Shown here piece after piece: positions 11,601 to 22,560 of a stretch of DNA of 25,021 nt. The DNA is taken from positions 753,685 to 778,705 of the forward strand of contig NMRA01000021.1 of assembly GCA_002633005.1 (NCBI GenBank), given 5' to 3'. Every line of letters begins with the position of its first letter. Position 1 is the first letter of the stretch. Origin of the DNA: Phoronis australis (taxonomy: Eukaryota; Phoronida; Phoronidae). The position numbers and the translations under genes are program-made. The notes under the pieces were generated by a model. The model had not been told where the DNA came from and ran no database searches. It saw only the letters and a program-made list of their open reading frames with translations.

Positions 11601-12530
11601 TTTACATGCACAAATTCACTTCTCTGCTGTGCACGGTTTGGAACAGTTTTAAAGTCATAAGCATTAGGCAACTCTTACGCTAAAACTGCAGTACAAGCTG
11701 ATTAATTCGACGAATGGACAGATATCAAATGGGTAAAAGGTTCTGGGTGTATGAAAGGCATTATCATACCCCGGCCATTCATCTTGCCTCTGTATCGTCA
11801 AATAAGTTGTCAAACAATAAATGATGCCAGGACCCTCTTCTAGCGTGGTTGAAAGATGCCTCCATCAAATGCCACCCAACGGATGCTAACGTTCACTTGC
11901 GGAAATTCTTTACATTTTAAGGTTGCGTATGGAAGACTTGCGACATATAGCGTATAGAAACATATTACCAACTATGTTTTGGAAATTAAGTTGTGGCGAT
12001 TCAAATTTAAGTATACGACCCGCAAGGATTTTCAGTCTGTGTACATCTCGTTCAAATAGCGAATCATGCTTGTGTTATGCTTCAACAAAGCATTTTGAAT
12101 TTGAATGTAAATTAGAGTTTTAACTACCACTTTGCCATCAAAATTGCAATAACTCACCAGCATAACAAGACATGAATGCACAGGTACATATATGCTTAAT
12201 TTGATATTGATGAGGGACGCTCAAAGTTGTGACTTCGTTTATTGAAATTTACGTAATAAAGGTCGGGGTGCCGTCTTTTACGTTTCATTTTCAATACACT
12301 GTATTGCATAACTTAATAACAAGACAGAACAAGTATGCGATCATTGGCCTACGAACTTGCCTGAGGCACAACATTGTGGTCAAAAAGGCTTTTTCCTTTA
12401 TATCAGAAAAGAGGAAAACATTTCATCATGTTGCATATTACTTAATATGGTATATGTTTTCAATTTTTTTGCACTAGATTAACTCTTTGAGATAAGGTCT
12501 TTAAGTGACCCGTAGTTGAGTTGACACGGC
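11600..12530. other. Unaligned interval inside left duplicate, no gene recognised
   Basis: AT-rich sequence with short chance frames (11923-12123 and 12229-12477 plus). It has no visible counterpart in the right duplicate, so it was either inserted here or lost or overgrown by divergence there. Confidence 0.5.
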
Positions 12531-12782
12531 GTACTCCAAGGCGAGAACATGAATGATTTGGCGGCTAGTTTATTCAATTGCATTTTCACACCTTGCCGTG
12601 TGCTGTGAGCTCAGCTACGATTCACTTCAGCTAGCAGATTCCTGTCTGCTCTGGCCTTAATTGTGGCTAATTGTGCATGCATGGAGGACGTAAAAGTAGG
12701 CGTCTGAGGTTTCTCGCTAGTTTTGCTAAATCACGCAGTTTTTCGCGTGATATCACTAAGACATTCACACGAAGCCATTGCT

Positions 12783-12788
12783 TTTATT
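12783..12788 (-). terminator. Candidate polyadenylation signal for left IGFBP-domain gene
   Basis: AATAAA on the minus strand lies about 430 bases past the exon 3 acceptor. It is the nearest perfect hexamer downstream of the open part of exon 3; another lies at 12569-12574. The region is AT-rich, so chance hexamers are expected. I found no matching hexamer at the equivalent place in the right copy. Confidence 0.2.
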
Positions 12789-12911
12789 CGCGAATATTTT
12801 GTGTTACCCGAATGGAACATGAACTGAAATTTGCTTAGCAAGGTCAGGAATGAAGAAAACACGTAATTTATGGTGAATAATGTCAACTAATTTTACAAAG
12901 TTACTAGTTAT

Positions 12912-13215
12912 TCAGTGGCAAACACTGGCATTATAAGTTACTTCATATTGGACATGGCAGCTAATTACGCTTTCACATACAAAAGTTTGTACAAATTGTG
13001 TTTCAGCGGCATACTGAAAATTGCTGCCTACGTGCGTGCTTATGTCATGTGTGAAAAAAACAGAATCAACAATCGATATGATTTCTTTGTCTATTAACAA
13101 GGCATCCACTAAATAGGTGACACCGCTAAATTCATCAATTAGTTTTGGTTGTTGTGGAAAACAAGTTTTAGTCTTTAAATGCCTTTCCTGTACCACGTTA
13201 TCTTTCACGCCAAAC
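12912..13215 (-). other. Exon 3 of left IGFBP-domain gene, probably 3' UTR
   Basis: A good acceptor (TATTGTTTTCAG, ending at 13216) precedes GTTTGGCGTGAAAG, and the same acceptor and following sequence recur in the right copy at 23224. If exon 2 is spliced here, its first base completes a TAG stop, so the rest is untranslated. The frame that would follow a 2+1 phase is nevertheless open for about 100 codons (to 12912), with no recognisable domain. In the right copy the equivalent frame closes after about 25 codons, which argues against coding. The 3' end is not determined; 12912 is only where the open frame stops. Confidence 0.55.
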
Positions 13216-16200
13216 CTGAAAACAATAAAATAGTTATTGAAAAAGAACTAATAGTCAATGCAATTCCGACCTTAATTTCGACAGCAGCGAACACATGAGA
13301 TGCTTCAACTTCCAGGATTCCTCGCAGTGACGTAATCGGATACCAATCAATTTCAGCCGATTCTACCAACTTTTTTCAGAACGCATTAAGCAGTCCCCTC
13401 TGTAGCCAATACGTAGCCATGGTGCAAAGTTGTATTCTAAATATACAGATTTGCGCCGATGTGGGTAAAAAACTGACCAAATAAAACCTGACATAAAATT
13501 ATTGTCATTAAAAACTAGGCTCTTCCTTGAGTGAACTTAATTGTTTACCGGTGTTGGAAAATTGGATTTCTGCCGTTATTCTGCTGCTAAAATTGTGGTG
13601 CGATCTTTTGCGTCGGTTATCGGCGCCATGAAATATTGCGTCACCTATTGGCAAGTTGCCCTTTTCCCCGATTCTTCAATCAATTGTTCTTCTTCCATGA
13701 GGATGTCTACATGTAAATGTCACAACAAATTATGAGAACTGGTTTCATGTTAACTAGAATATAACATAGCCCATCCACACAAGACGGTTCAACTAGGAGC
13801 AAAACCATCCACCCGTGCTGGCGGCACGTCCCTGCCAATCTTTCCTATGAGAGTTAAATCCTCGGTCTAATGCTTTGCTGCGTTCTTTGAAATGCTCATG
13901 TGGGGAAGGACAGATCAGCTCAATTGAAGTACCTAGTTGATAAATCTACAAAGATCTGCATTTCGCTGAAAAATGTTATCTGTCAGTGGCAGACATTATA
14001 AAACAACAGATGACTTCGTCATTTTTGGGTGAAGTTACTCTAAGCCTATAAATTTGTTTTAGAAACCCGACAATTAAATTAGCGTTTGCGAGGAATGAAA
14101 TCGCAGATGCAGTCGCTGACACTAGATTTCAGTAACAGATAATGTCACTTACTATTGAGTCCTTTCAGATGGTGTCATGACATTTCCAAAGACGTCCACA
14201 AGTTTCGGCTTTTTTGTTCTGTTACTGATGTTAGTACACTTCCCCGTAAACGTGCTGTACCACACAATCTCCTCTACCATGGTGTCGTCCTTTTCATTCG
14301 CACAAACTAAGCCGTGTCCGCATCTGCAAGTGAACGCCAAGTGTCTGACTGACCACATCTCCGCCCCTTCATTACATGTTATAATGACTGCTTATAGACC
14401 TTTTGCGATATAAAAATCATGCAAGGGGGACTTTTTGTCCATTTCTTTTGTAGGCCCGTTTTAACATGTTACTGTACCTTAGGTTTGTAAGACCTCTTTT
14501 CAGGTTTCCACTTGCAGGACTGTAGACGTCATGCTAGGCAATGCTAAAAGATGGCATTCTTTCCTTTCTTTTGCTCAGTTTGAAAACCTACAAGTGTCCT
14601 GTTTTAACCTTAAAAGGTCCCTCGTAGAACGTTATTATACACCAGTCTTTGCTGATACAAGATAGTGTGTAAATAATAATCGCAGACAGAAATTGACGAA
14701 TACAGTACCGTGAGTCAGTGACTAAACGTACTTCCAGTCTACATAACAAGAGGACATTGCTTGGTGTTTACCAAGGTTACGTTCCATGGATCGGTAAGAA
14801 AAGCGCAAATACGAAAGATGACTAGACTCTGCGAGATATCGCCATACATTGCGTGCCTAACACGTGATTGTACTAGTTTTTTTTTCGCATTTTGTGCCAA
14901 CGCTACGCACTCCAGTGTTCCACAAACTCTTATTGAGTGTGCAGACGATAAAGTGAAGTTCTACAAAAGACGTGGAGGAGGATCTAATCTCCGACTCAAG
15001 AGTCAACACTAACCTCACGCGGCATGATTCGAGCCACAAACGTGTAAATTTACTCGGAGCTAGCCCAGCCAATGATCAAATTAAGTACTAGAATACAGGC
15101 CAATGGATCTGCTTCGTGAGTGTGACTTAGACAGGACTTAAGTCTTAAGCTCTCACTTCCCAAGTATTGAAAAAAGCTTTTAACCAAGTACTTACGAGAG
15201 CCTCACAGTCTAGAAAAAAACTTATGTTGCAGATATAAATTTAGTAATTAGGAGTTACGTGTATTTCCAAAGAATCTGTGCACTTTTGCTCAAGTGAGAT
15301 TTAATTATTTTGCTGAAATAGTCGTGTGAAACGTGAGACCCAATTTCTGAAACAAACCCTTGTATCGTCTATCTGCACTGAATTTCATTGAGGACTAACA
15401 CATTGGGCCTATAACCAACACAGCTAGTTTGTGTTTGTTAACAAAGGCGCCTTCTCCCACCCTTTTTCAGTGAGTCCAAGTTTATTGTAGTGTATCAGAA
15501 AGATTTCTGCGAGAACAGCGAGATCACGCAAGACCATGCAAAATCATGCGACTAAATGAACTCCAGGTACAAAATGGCCACCTCTGAAGTTATTGCTCGC
15601 CGGCGAGGCTTGACTGTTGAATCATGGGATAAAATTGCCGGTTTCAATTTGATAAGCACAGAATTCTCGCCGTCAGTGACCGCCCAGTGTCTTGCCTAAC
15701 AGAACCCAACCCCAGTTTCGGACACAAAGTCAATTAGCATTTGAGCGTGGAAAAGACCATTTGGTCAGATTTTGATGATAATAAGCTGATCAGAACGTTT
15801 ATTTCCACATTTCAAGGTATCCTCATTTTTGCATTCTTTCTGTTGGCATGCACATTTTTCAATGCATTGGTCTAAAGCAATGTTGGGCAGGGGTTCGACC
15901 CTATCTCTGTCAGAAATTCGTTCAATGGTATGAAATCAATTTTAAAATCAGCGCACATGTAAACAACGACGTTTCGGTTTATTAGCTTTAAACCATTCTC
16001 AAGACAAAAGTTCACGATACAGTTCTCATATTGGGTCCTGATAAGAACAAAAATATGATCAATAAAATGATATAGAAGAAATTAAAATAATTGGAATGAA
16101 ATTAAAATTTACTTTTTCATTGTCTTTTGGTAGCCTGCAATGTAACATTTTCTTGATTTTAGTTTTAGTGAACCTTGAATTAAAAATTCAGCAGGCAAAC

Positions 16201-17920
16201 GCGATTGCAATTGCCGAGAAAGGGTCATTGCAACAATCCAGAATTCCTCTTCAACTTTGGTTTTGTAGTAGCAGTCGGGTGCAATATCAAATGAGTTTAT
16301 ACTCAGGGTACTCAAACAAAAGGGGGTATAGCCGATATCACTGCCAAGTCAGAGAGCATTGAAAGGTAACCCAAACCCGATTACCATCACAAGACCTAAA
16401 GCTCTGGAGTAACAAGGTGTCAGGGGTCAGGCTATCCTCATCCAGGGCCATGGGTTCGACAGGAAGAGGAAATCTAATGACTGTGTAACTGAGGGGCGTG
16501 TTGTCTAATTTTGCCGATTGATCGATAGGTAGCGCTTGATGATACCAATGTGAACAAAAGCGACCATACAAAAAGAAACAACAGAATTAGATTTGTCATG
16601 CATAACTCTATTAAACGGACAACCGGAGATAAACAGTGCAAATTCTCGCGGTCAGTCCTGTGGAATCTCACTTGAATTTTACGGTAACAAAAATAAGTAC
16701 CCTTGATATCATCATTATCGCCAATCCTATTTTAATCCATTCCACACATTTTTTCCATTTTCAGAAGGATAGATTTCATCTTTTTAAACAGAGTTGTTAA
16801 GCTTTCGCGCATTAAGACAAAGGTTGTTGCCACAGCCAGTCAACAACTTCTCAAAAATACAAAATGGGCAAACCTTGCTCACTTGACAAATATCGGTTTG
16901 ATGTAATGAAAATTGATGAACGTTCTTACTAAAGAAGGCAGAAAAGATATGGAATTGGAATAGTGGATCTTCATAACCATCTTGTGTAAGTTAAATGATG
17001 TTTTTAAAACATATCCTTCCCAGTTACACCTATGGAAAATTTGTTACGTGTTAATTTAAATTTATAAGTGACGGCGTGTTCAGTTAGTTAAGGCACGTTT
17101 GCTTACAACTTCAATAACAGACGTGCTTCTGAAAAAACATTGGGAAACAACACTTTTGCAAAACAAAAAATATTGTTCAATAACCATTTTAATCAAAGAT
17201 GAAACCAACTACACTGAAATAAACTAAAATATGTCAATTTTAAAAACTCTAACGCAAGTAAAATTTCACCAGAGTCTATTGGTAACTAAAGTCTACGTAC
17301 CCCTGGGTTGTGTTTTAGCATAGACCCTGCATAGGTGAATCTTACCCGCATTGCCGATTTATGAAAGACGAGTGTTCTTTGGATACCGTATGGAAAGAAA
17401 ATTCTTCAACCCGAGTGGACTGAATAGACTAATATTTCAACCGTCACCGTGCGTGTCTTTCTGATTGCAGTCGACTGTGCCTCAGTTCACAACAAAAAGC
17501 ACTTCTCCACGGGCTGCAGAAACTCGAGCCTCACTTTCAGCACAAAACGAAGAAGTGCTGCGACAGGCAGCTCCTAGACTAGATATGATGAACCACACAT
17601 CATTCTTATCGACGACCGTTTTACTGCGCTGACAAGTTTTTTTCTGAGCAGTGGGCAGTGGCATTGGCACGTTTAGTCAACCATTCAGTTGGTTCTTAGG
17701 GATACTATTTAACACTTTACCTGGCCTCAGTAGCACCGCACGGATCGCCCTCTTCACCTGCGCACACTCTGCAACAAGCACACAAAGGTCCCCAGACGTC
17801 CTCACATCCCGGTTTCAACGCAGGGCACTTTTGCGTTTGGGTTTTACTACATTCACACGTCAGGGCGTCTGTACCTGACAGTGCCAAGGCGGCCAAAAGT
17901 AAAATAAGGTAGAACTGCAT
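13215..17920 (-). CDS. Secreted single IGFBP-domain protein, complete three-exon gene (left copy)
   Basis: The model joins 17920-17721, 14323-14153 and the first base of exon 3 at 13215, giving 123 residues. Residues 1-19 form a typical signal peptide (MQFYLILLLAALALSGTDA). The mature part carries 12 cysteines at 22, 24, 32, 39, 47, 49, 50, 53, 61, 68, 74 and 96. The CACCRVC block, then DPCG, GLVC and GKC, follow the order of the IGFBP N-terminal domain; the family's usual GCGCC is ACC-like here (LCACC). Sequons NIS (98-100) and NRT (101-103) follow the last cysteine. The first junction is phase 2 and joins AG to A, making Arg67. There is no thyroglobulin or Kazal domain, so this is the single-domain type known in invertebrates, not a vertebrate-type IGFBP. 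A role binding insulin-like peptides, or a shell-matrix or immune role, is inference only. A diverged second copy lies to the right. Confidence is high for domain and splicing, lower for the 3' end. Confidence 0.85.
14153..14323 (-). CDS. Exon 2 of left IGFBP-domain gene
   Basis: The acceptor is very good: a pyrimidine-rich tract ending TTCACTTGCAG immediately before the exon (intron bases 14330-14324). The exon completes Arg67 and encodes residues 68-123, including cysteines 10 to 12 (CGHGLVC and GKC), the conserved stretch VWYSTFTGKCT and the NRT sequon. The donor is CAATA/GTAAGTG at 14152, so the two bases TA are left hanging. Joined to the G that opens exon 3 they make TAG; unspliced RNA also reads TAG at the same place. 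The tail MTPSERTQ has no counterpart in the right copy. Confidence 0.85.
14324..17720 (-). other. Intron 1 of left IGFBP-domain gene
   Basis: A 3397-base intron with donor GTAAAG at 17720 and acceptor TTGCAG at 14324. It separates cysteines 9 and 10 of the domain. Short repeat-like motifs rich in GCGAGAT occur at about 14838 and 15510. Frames inside it (for example 16096-16362 plus, 17482-17670 minus) show no recognisable protein. Confidence 0.75.
17721..17920 (-). CDS. Exon 1 of left IGFBP-domain gene
   Basis: This exon encodes the start codon, the signal peptide (residues 1-19) and cysteines 1 to 9 of the domain, ending in GEEGDPCGATEA plus two bases of the next codon. The ATG at 17918-17920 is the only one that places a hydrophobic leader directly before the cysteine-rich region; the bases before it (GAGGTA) are an acceptable animal context. 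The donor reads CCAG/GTAAAG at 17720. Splitting the domain between its ninth and tenth cysteines fits the matching phase at exon 2. No second copy of this exon is visible in the window, although the right gene needs one. Confidence 0.85.
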
Positions 17921-17939
17921 TACCTCGGTCTAAAGCAAT

Positions 17940-19029
17940 GGCTGGATGTTAGACCGTTACGTTACGTCTTAGACAGAATTAATATCAATGTAGGAAATTG
18001 TTATAGAGGTGATTTCATATAGCCGGGTGTGGTTGTAATTTCTAGTAATGGCCGTATATTAATAATGACATTGTAATTAAAGATCTTACATTCTAATGCT
18101 TGTTATCGAGATCTTTAAAATGATAATTCTAATTAATTAAGACAACTTGGAACCATTTTAAATGTAGGGGGGTTACATAAACATTAGTTTAAAAAGTGTA
18201 GAATACGCAATATTGGGACATTTTTAGACCACGAAATAAAAATAGCACGAGAGATTTCTTAAATTCGGTCACGCATCCATGTTCTATCAATAAACACACT
18301 TTTCAATGTCCACAGCCCCGCATTCTGGCTTGAAGAAGCACTTGCGTGACACCCGCTTTCAACAGTACAAAAGTTGCTCCAAATTTATCTACCCTGTCCA
18401 GTGATGGATGTTACGAATCTTTGTATCATTTTCATTTTTGAGACTCTGTGTATCACTTCCTAATCCCATTATGTGTTTTCCCTCATTGCATGCAATCTAC
18501 CTGTTTCTGATATTGGAAATTTGTTGTTTTCGGTGTTCAAAAACATGTTATTTCTTCATGAACCTTTGAAAGCCCATAAGTAAAGATTTAAGAGGTCAAT
18601 GCAATAAGTGGAAAATCTAGAGTGATTTTTGATTCCCTCGATTTCTCATGGAATTGCTCTTACTTACTTTCTTGTGAACATGATGGCATCTGCTACCCAG
18701 TGTCATCGTCAGATAGGAGTCCATCTTCATCGACCTTGTCCTAGAACCCTCTCTGATGGTAGGTCTGTGAAGGCTGATCAGACTACCAGCCAACGCTGGG
18801 GTTGCTATTTGCTCTCTCGTTGTAACCACAGCCACACGGTTGATTCCTCTGCTGCTCTTATTGTAGACTACCAAAAAGCTTCATTATTCGCTAAATGCTG
18901 CATGCAATAAACCCTCGGCATCCAAATTCTATGGAAAGACAGTTCTAAGCACTTCCAGCCATTCGCTGCACATTCCTGAGATAGCTTTTTGTACTTGAAT
19001 AGTTTTCTCTCGTGAGCCTCCTTTGCCTA
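17940..19029. other. Upstream flank of left IGFBP-domain gene, no further gene recognised
   Basis: AT-rich near 18050-18300. Overlapping open frames on both strands at 18617-18910 (93 and 85 codons) match no family with confidence; the minus frame ends near a GTAAGT (about 18665), which may be coincidence. Confidence 0.5.
17995..18025 (-). promoter_or_regulatory. Possible TATA-like promoter element of left IGFBP-domain gene
   Basis: On the minus strand the sequence GGCTATATGAAATC (18024-18011) is the best TATA-like match upstream of the start codon, about 95 bases before the ATG. That distance would allow a 5' UTR of roughly 60 bases. There is no independent support, and a further upstream non-coding exon is possible. 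Confidence 0.2.
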
Positions 19030-19452
19030 GTTGCATGAAACAGTCCCAAAAAGGGACTCAACTTAGTTTCCTAAATCTACTGCGTATTTGTGAAAACACC
19101 AATTGTCCTTTCGTCTGCTGTTTTAGTTTCATTACATGTACTTAGTCAACTTTTGGCTTTGATACAAATCGAGAGTGAACTCAACATATAATTCGCGATA
19201 TTATCGAAACTACTTTGGGATCTTTTCATTCAAAGCTCCTAACTTAAGGACTAAGTCCCTATTTATTTTCATTGAATTCAAGGCTCAGTTTTTTATTATT
19301 ATCAGAAATTGTCATAAGTCGATGAGGAGGTCATAATAAAGATGAAATGACAGAAAAAAATTACATGTGTGAGTATTACTAAACAAAGACACAGATAGGC
19401 AAAAGATTTAGGGAACTTTGTCGAGTCCCTATTTGGGACTGTTTCATGCAAC
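19030..19452. mobile_element. MITE-like element with long inverted ends
   Basis: The left end begins GTTGCATGAAACAGTCCCAA and continues AAAGGGACTCAACTTAG. The right end reversed begins GTTGCATGAAACAGTCCCAA and continues ATAGGGACTCGACAAAG. Similarity continues inward with weaker matches (TTCCTAAATCT against TCCCTAAATCT), giving about 70-base arms. The ends themselves contain the palindrome GTCCCnnnnnGGGAC. At about 423 bases with no reading frame it has the form of a non-autonomous DNA transposon. I see no clear target duplication. Confidence 0.7.
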
Positions 19453-20138
19453 CCGGCACTGCATCCTAGTCTCCCAGGGCACAGTTGACTGAATCAGAAT
19501 CACAATTTTTAGTTATCTGACCACAGCACTGGTCTCAACTGGGTAACTGCTATATGACTCGGGAATGAACCCCTATTTACCATACCCTCCACGATTTTCC
19601 AGTCAGCAGCCAGAACACCAGAATCGCACTTCCTAGTGGATCCTCCGCGTTTGTGGAATAATATCGTCTTTGATTTTATCAATTGCTAAACAATGCTGTT
19701 TTATTATTTGTCGCTATGCCCAGCGTGGAAGTGTTATTTGTTGTCGTTTCTATTGTTTTTACATAAGTCACAATACATGTCATTATTTGACTATTCGGTT
19801 CTTGTTTTACTCTGCAACGTACCTCGTCGCATACTCCTGGTAAAATGGATTCCGATAAAAATTCAATTTCTATATGCTTCTGTATTGAATAGTCGCATCC
19901 TCTTTTGTAGATGTAGAAATACGCATACTCTCATAGACTTAGATTCCGAATGGTCGTACCGCTTAACTTATCTGAGCTGAGTCGAGAAAGAAAAGACTGA
20001 TACTTCCAGCTTAGTCATTATTCTGATGCTAGCATTTCAACCTACTGTGCAATGAGTAAAGCCAAAGACTGGGGTAAGTTCTTTAGACGTAACAATTTCG
20101 CTAGGAAGCTAGTACTATCAGGTGCTTCGCATGTAATA
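19453..20138. other. Between MITE-like element and right duplicate, no gene recognised
   Basis: A 95-codon plus frame at 19693-19980 encodes a hydrophobic, Leu- and Tyr-rich stretch with scattered cysteines. This composition is what T-rich DNA gives by chance, and there is no known domain. Confidence 0.5.
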
Positions 20139-20654
20139 CATGCGCGATCTTACATTTTTGCGAGGATCTCGCTTTTATGCCTGTGCTAGCCTTAAAATGG
20201 CGAATTGTTGTAATAGTTCTCTGTATAATAGCGATCAGGACGGCAGCAGATTTTCACTGTGGTACTTTTGTCGTAATAACGCGCTCAGAGTGTTTTAGTA
20301 TTTCGGGATGTGGTTATTCGCCCAACTGAACAAAGAAAAGTTTGTTACGAAACTAATTTTCGATCATTTGTCTGTAGCATAGTCACCTGAAAACAGAATC
20401 TAAATGCATTTGCAGCTTTAATTAAAGGGTAAGAAAGTTTCAAATCCAAACTGTCGGTATATTCAGCTTGATGAAGTGATTAGAATTTAGACTTCAAGGC
20501 AATAGGATAGATTAAACCAAGAACTTCATATTAAGTTCCACTCAACTATTTCAGAAAAGCGATTTCCCCTCACCTCAGTAAAAGCTTATGCTCTATGAAA
20601 ATATACCGCCAAATTCGTACATTTTCTATGAACGAAATCTGTGATCTTGCGCAT

Positions 20655-21010
20655 AAGCCGTGACGTCACTATTCACTAGCGACAAACAGCAAAAGTTTTA
20701 CTTCCGGCATGTCCATCGTCTGCTAATCATGGTCGGCTGTTGTGCGGTCGGGTGCCAAAAAGTACTCACGATACCAACAGTTGTATTATTGGAAGACTTT
20801 GAACAGCGTTTCAATGCCGAAATTGTTTTTTCTTTCGTAGTGCTGGACAGTAAAATAGAGGCAAGAATTTCCCGTCACAATACACTAACCGGAAACTGAA
20901 ATTGGTAATTTAGGAGAGAAGCGCCTCCTCTAGGATACTACGCAAGGAAATGTCGGAGTTGCGAGTCTGTTGTCTATAATCTATGTTGTCATTGATAGTG
21001 GCTCTGACTT
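20655..21010 (+). pseudogene. Insertion with a possible THAP zinc-finger start, DNA transposon remnant
   Basis: This interval interrupts the right copy of the segmental duplication; flanking sequence on both sides matches the left copy, which lacks it. At 20729 an ATG opens MVGCCAVGCQKV, whose CCxVGC form is how THAP domains commonly begin. The rest of the 56-codon frame lacks the later Trp, Cys-His pair and AVPTIF-type signature, so no functional domain is present. THAP domains occur in P-element-like transposases and in host genes; an internally deleted transposon is the simplest reading. Weak inverted CGCATAA occurs near both edges (20650 and 21013). Confidence 0.35.
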
Positions 21011-21124
21011 TATGCGTTAACAACTGCATGAAAAAAAATCGGTAATTATGAAGTAGGACCGTAGTACGTCGAAGCGCCAATGAAGCCTACCTGCATCACC
21101 ATGCAAACCCAGCTTTTGATTTAG

Positions 21125-21290
21125 ATCACTTACCGTTGGTTTCAATTTGTTCTTAGTCAAATTCAAGGGGATTTCAGGGCTTTGCCAGAGATGAGAGATC
21201 GCCATTGCCCAAGTCCAGGTTTTACGAGTTGTCTAGTTCCAGTGTCACATCGTGTCATTTTATGCGCCGAGTATGCATGGCGCTGATCAG
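21125..21290 (-). other. Segment conserved in both duplicates ending in a strong donor-like site (right)
   Basis: Partner of 11440-11600. The frame from ATGGCG (21203-21205) reads MAISHLWQSPEIPLNLTKNK up to the ACG/GTAAGTG site at 21134-21133, and matches the left copy only in parts (MA-S, VNLTK against LNLTK). No family is recognised. Confidence 0.25.
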
Positions 21291-22560
21291 CGTCATCTTG
21301 GGGCTTGGGGACGAGGCTGAGTTCACATATATGTGCTCGAAACACGTTGAGACCAATTAGGTAGTGATAAGTGGTTTAAATAAGAAGCCGCTTTATGTCG
21401 CTTTCCATGAAAAAAACTCTGAACTCAAACATTAGCGTTCAGTGAGTGCTAGAATCTTGCGGGTTGTCGCACGGTATTGCCACGCATTATAAAAGATGCC
21501 TGTGACCGTATTATTATGCAAATTTTCACTTGCCCGTGACCTTTGACCTCAAGGTATTGTAAGAGCTAGTACTACAACTGGACCTGCTTAACCTTGAAGT
21601 GAAATTATTTTTTCAACAGTCATTACTTTTCAAAATTTTTCAAAGCTATCGTCATATCGACTGAATTTTAGTACTGATAAGACTAGATGAAACTTGAGAA
21701 ATGTCATTTACGTCAGTAACACCAACAAGCCGACTGAGTACTGAAATGTACCCTCGTGGTGATGTCGGAACTAATGCGATAACTTTTTTGTCAGTTTTCT
21801 GAAACCTCTATCTACACACAGTGATGTCATGCGTCGGAGTGTGCAGGGAGATGATGCGACACGACTTATCAAGCTAAAAAGTCCGGCGTAGCCGGCAATT
21901 ACAGTATGTAGACAGTAGACCAAAGTCGTTTAGGAAATCGTAGACGGGGTTTAACGAGCATTACACTAAAATCCCTATAACGCTATATTACCCCCACCAC
22001 TAACATCGCTGACCACTATTACTACCACCAATACACGAAGACCCAATATCATATGCAAATTCTATCCACATTCAACTGTCCACTTAGTGAGACTCTCGGA
22101 AGGTGCTTTTGCTAAGGGCCATCTCAAACGGATAGTAACGAGCCACGCCATACTGAATTTCAATAATCCGCCAGACGGCGATCAGGCCTTTGGTGGAGTA
22201 GCGTTCAGTGCGCTTACAGATCACATGTAATGCAGACGACAGGAGGTTTCAACCTTGGCTACTGGTATACAATAAAAAAACTTTTTAAAACACATTCAGT
22301 GACATTACAATGCCGGAAAATTTCCACTGTTGTGTTATGTGCCAGGGCTTTATCAAAAAGACAAACCTTTTAAAATATTCATGGATGAACAAGGACAACT
22401 CATCAATACATTTCCCACTGCAAAAATATTGTTGTGACAAAGCCAGTGGCTGCGACTGATAAAGCGCCAGAATTTTGATCCCAGCTGATGTCAAAAAGCT
22501 AAGATAAATTATTGAGCTTATCAAACAACGGTGGGACTGACAGTGGAATTCATTTCTCTG
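21290..22560. other. Unaligned interval inside right duplicate, no gene recognised
   Basis: No match with the left duplicate is visible. It contains a GCGGGTTGTCGC-type repeat-like segment near 21456 and a CCGGC/GCCGG mini-hairpin at 21883-21895. A 92-codon minus frame at 22285-22563 resembles nothing known. Confidence 0.5.

Larger units (their letters stand above)
10823..14340. repeat. Segmental duplication, left copy
   Basis: This stretch aligns in the same orientation with 20139-24060. Clear anchors are CAGGACGGCAGCAGA-like at about 10900, GGGATGTGGTTATTCG at about 10972, CAGTGTCAC followed by GTGTCATTTT at about 11540-11556, the TTTCTCGCTAG segment at about 12711, exon 3, all of intron 2 and exon 2. 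The middle part, about 11600-12530, does not align by eye. The copies are heavily diverged outside exon 2, so the duplication is old. Confidence 0.8.

Noticed and set aside
15880-15910. GGGGTTCGACCC resembling a tRNA B box
   Set aside because: No A box at proper spacing and no cloverleaf could be formed around it.
15869-17940. GGTCTAAAGCAATG present both in intron 1 and just upstream of exon 1
   Set aside because: A 14-base exact match within 25 kb is expected about once by chance and the flanks do not align.
18617-18910. Overlapping 85- and 93-codon frames, the minus one containing YNKSSRGINR, reminiscent of the piggyBac motif YNKxMGGVDR
   Set aside because: The residues that should follow (ADQ, then basic and aromatic residues) are absent in all frames and no other transposase signature is near.
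19693-19980. 95-codon hydrophobic open frame, possible membrane protein
   Set aside because: The composition follows T-rich DNA; no domain, no splice context and no second copy in the window.
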